A DNA stretch of 10,668 nt from an uncultured Eubacteriales bacterium (lineage in GTDB: Bacteria > Bacillota > Clostridia > Eubacteriales > Anaerofustaceae). Below the pieces are notes generated by a model. That model made no database searches and had not been told where the DNA came from. It saw only the letters and a list, made by a program, of their open reading frames with translations. The stretch is taken from positions 1-10,668 of the forward strand of contig CADBPP010000159.1 of NCBI GenBank assembly GCA_902796565.1. Reading direction: 5' to 3'. The translations under genes were made by a program, and so were the position numbers. Below, in pieces: positions 7,177 to 10,668 of the stretch. How positions within the stretch are numbered: the stretch's first letter is position 1; each line of letters opens with the position of its first letter.

Positions 7177-7193
7177 TGAAAAGCGAGGAAAAT

Positions 7194-7766
7194 ATGAAAA
7201 GGATCGTTCTTGCCAGCCGCTCCCCCAGAAGGACCGAGCTGATGAAGTATATCACCGAGGATTTTACCGCCGTCTCCCCGGACGTGGAGGAGAGCTTCAT
7301 AGAGGGTGCCTCATGGGAGGACAACGCCATGCATGTGAGCTATCTCAAGGCGAAGGCGGTCTCGGAAACGGACTCACCGGAATACGATGTGATCATCGCC
7401 GCGGACACGACGGTGGTGCTCGGTGATGAGGTCATGGGAAAGCCTTCGGATGAGGCCGACGCGAAAAGGATGCTCTCGATGCTTTCCGGGAGGACCCACA
7501 GCGTCTACACCGGGGTATGCATCATTACGAAGAAAAGGACCCTGACCTTCTGCGAGGAGACCCTGGTCACCTTCAGAAGGATCTCGGATAGGGAGATGGA
7601 CGATTACATCGCCACAGGGGAGCCCATGGACAAGGCCGGCGCCTACGGCATCCAGGGCAGGGGAAGGATCTTCGTCGAAAAGATCGACGGCAATTATGAG
7701 AACGTGATGGGGCTGCCCCTCACCAGGCTGATGGAGGTCCTCTCCGGCATGGGGGAGGACTGCTGA
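7194..7766 (+). CDS. maf: Maf family nucleoside triphosphate pyrophosphatase (probable dTTP/UTP type)
   Basis: Cytoplasmic enzyme that hydrolyses nucleoside triphosphates, including modified ones, to monophosphate and pyrophosphate; the family is linked to nucleotide-pool cleaning and to division/septum effects. At 190 residues it has normal family length. Visible motifs: N-terminal LASRSPRR (6-13), the E-S-F region (33-35), AADTTVV (69-75), GKP (82-84), LSGRTHSVYTGV (96-107) and the KAGAYGIQGRG segment near 146-156, which resembles the dTTP/UTP (YhdE-like) subgroup. The ATG at 7194 follows GAGG with a five-base spacer. It is the only plus-strand gene, transcribed alone, divergent from the protease operon and convergent with gtrA. 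Maf genes commonly sit beside cell-shape and division genes, which fits this setting. Substrate subgroup is an inference from motifs. Confidence 0.95.
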   Translation: MKRIVLASRSPRRTELMKYITEDFTAVSPDVEESFIEGASWEDNAMHVSYLKAKAVSETDSPEYDVIIAADTTVVLGDEVMGKPSDEADAKRMLSMLSGRTHSVYTGVCIITKKRTLTFCEETLVTFRRISDREMDDYIATGEPMDKAGAYGIQGRGRIFVEKIDGNYENVMGLPLTRLMEVLSGMGEDC

Positions 7767-7769
7767 AAT

Positions 7770-7795
7770 AAAAAAAAGACCGGCACGGAGCCGGC
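7770..7795 (-). terminator. Intrinsic terminator after gtrA, perhaps bidirectional
   Basis: On the minus strand GCCGGC, loop TCCGT and GCCGGT form a 6-bp stem (one G-U pair) followed by C and eight T residues. It starts seven bases after the gtrA stop codon. On the plus strand the same stem is followed only by a weaker ATTTTCT about ten bases on, so it could also stop maf transcription, less efficiently. Confidence 0.85.
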
Positions 7796-7801
7796 AGAAG
7801 G

Positions 7802-8230
7802 TCATTTTCTCGCGCCCCTGAAGATGTAAAGCCTCGAGAACACGTAATTCAGCACGGTGGTGTTCACCGTGACCAGTATCTTTGCGACGAAGTTCTCGAC
7901 TCCCAAAAGGGACATCGTAAGCCCCCAGCCCACCATGGCGGGAAGCAGGACTATCTCCACCGCGCCCGTGAAGGCCCTGGCGGCGAAGAATCTCGCCATT
8001 TCCCGGGCAATGTTCGCATCGTCCCCCTCAAACACCCACCGGCGGTTGGTGTAGAAGGCGACAGATACGGATATGAACCAGGCCAGAACGTTGGCGAGGC
8101 GGTAGTCCATGTGCGCGAGACCCGTCAGGACCGCATAGGCCAGCCAGTTGACGAAGGTGGTCACGCATCCGAAAAAGAAATAGTTTACGAAGTGCCGGTA
8201 GCGCCCGTAAAGCTCCATCAGTTTTTTCAT
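7802..8230 (-). CDS. GtrA-family small membrane protein
   Basis: 142-residue protein with four predicted membrane helices (about 14-38, 43-62, 79-103 and 112-134), the typical size and topology of GtrA/DPMS-type proteins. It carries the two family-like repeats TNRRWVF (61-67) and NYVFSRLYIFR (128-138). The family includes proteins that help move undecaprenyl-phosphate-linked sugars across the membrane for glycosylation of surface polymers. No partner glycosyltransferase is visible in the window. The ATG at 8230 is chosen because the longer frame to 8308 would begin in the T-run of the upstream terminator. There is no ribosome binding site near 8230; a predicted promoter places the transcription start almost at the ATG. 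It may belong functionally with rfbB (nucleotide-sugar synthesis), but is transcribed separately. Family good, substrate unknown. Confidence 0.88.
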   Translation of the reverse strand: MKKLMELYGRYRHFVNYFFFGCVTTFVNWLAYAVLTGLAHMDYRLANVLAWFISVSVAFYTNRRWVFEGDDANIAREMARFFAARAFTGAVEIVLLPAMVGWGLTMSLLGVENFVAKILVTVNTTVLNYVFSRLYIFRGARK

Positions 8231-8237
8231 ATGTCGT

Positions 8238-8265
8238 ATTGTAATATAATCCGCTCCTTTTGCAA
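8238..8265 (-). promoter_or_regulatory. Predicted promoter of gtrA, nearly leaderless
   Basis: TTGCAA (8265 to 8260) and TACAAT (8243 to 8238) with a 16-bp spacer match four and five of six consensus bases. The expected start is near 8231-8230, at the ATG itself. An overlapping alternative -10, TATATT (8249 to 8244), would give a leader of only about six bases. An AAGGAG sequence lies about 25 bases before the ATG, too far to act as its ribosome binding site. Confidence 0.45.
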
Positions 8266-8306
8266 AGAAGAAGCGCTTTTTTTGTTTTCCGCCGGGGATC
8301 AGGATC

Positions 8307-8339
8307 AAAAAGCGGGATGCGCTTCATTGCGTATCCCGC
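8307..8339 (-). terminator. Intrinsic terminator after the lipoprotein gene
   Basis: On the minus strand GCGGGAT pairs with ATCCCGC (7 bp), and after an A-C mismatch CGC pairs with GCG around the loop AATGAA; five T residues follow. It starts nine bases after the lipoprotein stop codon (8348-8350) and ends the rfbB-lipoprotein transcript. Confidence 0.88.
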
Positions 8340-8347
8340 GGTGTGTC

Positions 8348-9670
8348 TTACTTTTTTTCTTCCTCATCCGAGGATATCTCGACCCTCACCCATTCCAGGC
8401 AGATGTCGTCCGTCTCCTCTCCGTAGGCTATGGCGGCGCATCTTCGGGCCGCTTCCTCCGCAAGGCTCCAGGGCTCGAAGACCACCAGGGAGGAAAGCTT
8501 TCCTTCCTCGAACATCACCCTGCTGTAATCGGAATGGCCGATCCCGGCAAGGATCAGCTCATCCCCGAGATCGAAGGTCACATCGTGGCGCTTCTCCTCG
8601 TCCTCCTCATAGCCGCATACGAGGCTGAAGGTGTCGGTATAGTCTATGGCCCTGTCATCGAGAGCGATGATCAGGTCAGCGGCGGTGCTTCCGGTCATGT
8701 AGTAGATGAGCCTTTCCACGAAGGCGTCCTCAGAAAGAGCCATGAAGCAGGTGAAAGCCTGAACGGCGTCGGGATATTCCCCGCTGAGAGAAGTCTTCAC
8801 GACGTTCATCACAGCCTGGTTCACCGGATTTGAGGCGTCTGTGCACACGAAGGCATAGGCCGTCTTTCCGTCACCGTTCACATCCCTGAGAAGCCCCTTT
8901 TCAATGATATCCAGGGCAAGGGCCTGGGCCGCGGCGAGATGGTCGTAACCGGCCACGCACCAGACGCTTTCGGGCTCTTCCGGCTCCCCGGGCTCGGAGG
9001 GCTCCTGAGGGCTCTCTTCCTCCTCATCGTCATATTCGTCATCCTCAGGCTCTCCCTGCTCTTCGGGGACGGGTTCCTCCTTCGGGGTTATGACGGGGAT
9101 CAGTCCCGCGAATACCACTGGCACGTTCTCGGGCACGGTGACGGGGGCGTACACCCCTGCGGGATACTCTCTTCCCTCGGCGTTGAGCCTCTCGTCGGAA
9201 TAGGAAGCGTTTTCCTGAAGCTTTTCGTAAACGGCGTACAGATCCGTTCCTTCCTCAGCGCCTTCTTCCTCCTCCGCTTCCTCCAGCGGCACGTACCTTA
9301 TGGCCCTGGCCAGATAGTCGTCACCCTTTGCGGGATCCGCCGGCTCCACGACTATGATGTCATAGTCCTGCAGGCAGCACATATCCATCTGGGCCAGCTG
9401 CTTCGACGGGGAGGCGCCGGAGAGCAGTACGGTCACGTCGTATACGATATCGTCACCGCTGAGCGCATCCATGGCCGCCTCGAATTCCCCCGCGAAGGCC
9501 GCGGAAGCATCCGCAGAGGCCTGTCCCGACAGAAGGGCGATCTTTACGGTCCTCGCCTCCTTCCGGGAGGGCGCCGCGCATGAGCCCGCGCCGAGACACA
9601 GCGCGAGGCACAGGACCAGGGCAAGTATCCGTTTTGCAGTTCTATTATCTGGACGCATACATCTTCTCAT
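8348..9670 (-). CDS. Sugar-binding-type lipoprotein, MglB/RbsB-like (type 1 periplasmic binding fold), divergent
   Basis: 440-residue predicted lipoprotein: signal segment about 13-30 ending in GAGS-C31 (a looser lipobox, Ala at -3). The mature protein resembles type 1 periplasmic sugar-binding proteins: K-I-A-L-L-S start (43-48), QLAQMDMCCLQDYDIIVVEP (91-110), VPVVFAGL (183-190), AGYDHLAAAQALA (240-252), an Asp-x-Asn-x-Asp-Gly loop (D263, N265, D267, G268) like the calcium site of MglB, an LIIALDDRAI strand (333-342), and ILAGIGH (373-379). Odd points: two acidic low-complexity insertions (128-142 and 196-235), a diverged GEPGH-type ligand loop, and no ABC transporter genes beside it. The start ATG at 9670 has AGGA six bases ahead; ATG at 9658 is possible. 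It overlaps rfbB by 26 nt, so the two are cotranscribed. Fold fairly sure; ligand unknown, possibly a sensor or scavenging component. Confidence 0.75.
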   Translation of the reverse strand: MRRCMRPDNRTAKRILALVLCLALCLGAGSCAAPSRKEARTVKIALLSGQASADASAAFAGEFEAAMDALSGDDIVYDVTVLLSGASPSKQLAQMDMCCLQDYDIIVVEPADPAKGDDYLARAIRYVPLEEAEEEEGAEEGTDLYAVYEKLQENASYSDERLNAEGREYPAGVYAPVTVPENVPVVFAGLIPVITPKEEPVPEEQGEPEDDEYDDEEEESPQEPSEPGEPEEPESVWCVAGYDHLAAAQALALDIIEKGLLRDVNGDGKTAYAFVCTDASNPVNQAVMNVVKTSLSGEYPDAVQAFTCFMALSEDAFVERLIYYMTGSTAADLIIALDDRAIDYTDTFSLVCGYEEDEEKRHDVTFDLGDELILAGIGHSDYSRVMFEEGKLSSLVVFEPWSLAEEAARRCAAIAYGEETDDICLEWVRVEISSDEEEKK

Positions 9671-10664
9671 AGTAATTCCTGTATTCTCCCGAGATGATCT
9701 CCTCCCACCAGCTGCGGTGGGAAAGATACCAGTCCACCGTCTGTCTTATGCCGTCCTCGAAACGGGTGGATGGGACCCATCCCAGCTCCGAGCCGATCTT
9801 TGCGGGATCGATGGCGTAGCGCATGTCGTGGCCCGGACGGTCGGTGACGAAGGTTATGAGGCTCTCGGGCTTGCCGAGGGCCGCCAGCACGGTCTTCACC
9901 ACATCCAGGTTGGTGCGTTCATTGTGGCCCCCTATGTTGTAGATCTCTCCAGGGGTGCCCTTCCTGATTATGAGATCTATGGCGCTGCAGTGGTCCTCCA
10001 CATACAGCCAGTCGCGGACGTTCTCCCCGGTGCCGTATACGGGGATGGTCTCGTCGTTCAGGGCTCTGGTGATTATCAGGGGTATCAGCTTCTCCGGGAA
10101 GTGATAGGGGCCGTAGTTGTTGGAGCAGCGGGAGATGCTCACCGGCAGTCCGTAGGTGCGGTGATAGGCTCCGGCCAGCAGGTCCGCGGAGGCCTTCGAA
10201 GCGGAATACGGGCTCGAGGCATGGATCGGTGTCTCCTCCGTGAAGAACAGATCCGGCCTGTCCAGCGGCAGGTCCCCGTATACCTCGTCGGTGGACACCT
10301 GGTGGAACCTTGCGGTGCCGTACTTCCTGCAGGCGTCCATCATGACCTGGGTGCCCATGACGTTGGTGGTCAGGAAAAGGCCGGGGTCCAGGATGGAACG
10401 GTCCACATGGGATTCCGCGGCGAAATTGACGACGATATCCGGCCTGTGCTCGGCGAATACCCTGTCCACCAGGTCCCTGTCCGCGATATTTCCCTTGATG
10501 AAGGTGAAGTTATCCTTCTCCATGGCTTCCTTCAGCGTGGAGAGATTCCCCGCGTATGTAAGGTCGTCAAGACAGACCACGCTGTCTTCGGGATGATTTT
10601 TCAATTGATAATAGATGAAATTCGAGCCTATGAAGCCGGCTCCGCCTGTTACGAGTATCTTCAT
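9645..10664 (-). CDS. rfbB: dTDP-glucose 4,6-dehydratase
   Basis: Cytoplasmic short-chain dehydrogenase/reductase that converts dTDP-glucose to dTDP-4-keto-6-deoxyglucose, the second step to dTDP-L-rhamnose and other deoxysugars. At 339 residues it has full family length. Visible: NAD-binding TGGAGFIGS (6-14), DDLTYAGN (33-40), catalytic T125-D126-E127 in STDEVYGD, Y153-x-x-x-K157 (YSASK), RCSNNYGPYHFPEKLIP (179-195) and RDWLYVEDHC near 217-226. The specific T-D-E triad and the NNYGPYHFPEK block favour RfbB/RmlB over UDP-sugar epimerases. The ATG at 10664 sits one base after a TGA (10668 to 10666) that may be the stop of an upstream gene; no ribosome site is visible because the window ends. 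It heads an overlapping pair with the lipoprotein gene. rmlA, rmlC and rmlD are not in view, and may lie further upstream. Confidence 0.96.
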   Translation of the reverse strand: MKILVTGGAGFIGSNFIYYQLKNHPEDSVVCLDDLTYAGNLSTLKEAMEKDNFTFIKGNIADRDLVDRVFAEHRPDIVVNFAAESHVDRSILDPGLFLTTNVMGTQVMMDACRKYGTARFHQVSTDEVYGDLPLDRPDLFFTEETPIHASSPYSASKASADLLAGAYHRTYGLPVSISRCSNNYGPYHFPEKLIPLIITRALNDETIPVYGTGENVRDWLYVEDHCSAIDLIIRKGTPGEIYNIGGHNERTNLDVVKTVLAALGKPESLITFVTDRPGHDMRYAIDPAKIGSELGWVPSTRFEDGIRQTVDWYLSHRSWWEEIISGEYRNYYEKMYASR

Positions 10665-10668
10665 GTCA

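Noticed and set aside
8231..8308. N-terminal extension of gtrA starting at 8308
   Set aside because: It would start in the T-run of the preceding terminator, adds residues atypical of GtrA, and has no ribosome site.

Overview
The window looks like a chromosomal cell-envelope region of a fairly GC-rich anaerobic Bacillota, probably a Clostridia member. This is inferred from strong GGAGG-type ribosome binding sites, compact overlapping genes, class A penicillin-binding proteins with the Cys-rich C-terminal ends common in Clostridia, an MglB-like lipoprotein, and hairpin-plus-T-run terminators. No marker gene fixes the genus. Every gene except maf lies on the minus strand.

Layout, read right to left along the minus strand. 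(1) 10664-8348: rfbB (dTDP-glucose 4,6-dehydratase) overlaps by 26 nt a divergent MglB-like sugar-binding lipoprotein; a good intrinsic terminator follows (8307-8339). (2) 8230-7802: a small GtrA-family membrane protein with its own apparent promoter, possibly leaderless, ending in a terminator (7770-7795) shared with the converging maf gene. (3) 7194-7766 on the plus strand: maf, a nucleotide pyrophosphatase. (4) 7083-7193: a short divergent promoter region with a perfect TATAAT on each strand. (5) 7070 to beyond position 1: a tightly coupled three-gene operon, S41 C-terminal processing protease, then a 1063-residue class A PBP (TTG start, 11-nt overlap), then a second class A PBP (TGATG, 1-nt overlap) that runs off the left edge.

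The operon joins a membrane-anchored PDZ protease to two tandem bifunctional peptidoglycan synthases. The synthases share a nearly identical catalytic core but differ at both ends. The first-translated one has a long, acidic-rich cytoplasmic leader and a C-terminal Ig-like (Big-type) domain plus a Pro/Asp tail. The second has a short basic leader and a Gly/Pro/Asp/Asn repeat tail. rfbB and gtrA suggest nearby surface-glycan synthesis. Nothing here is clearly a new defence or mobile system. The most distinctive points are the duplicated PBPs with unusual tails, the dense GGAGG tract in the second tail, and a conserved 56-bp block that may reflect gene conversion.
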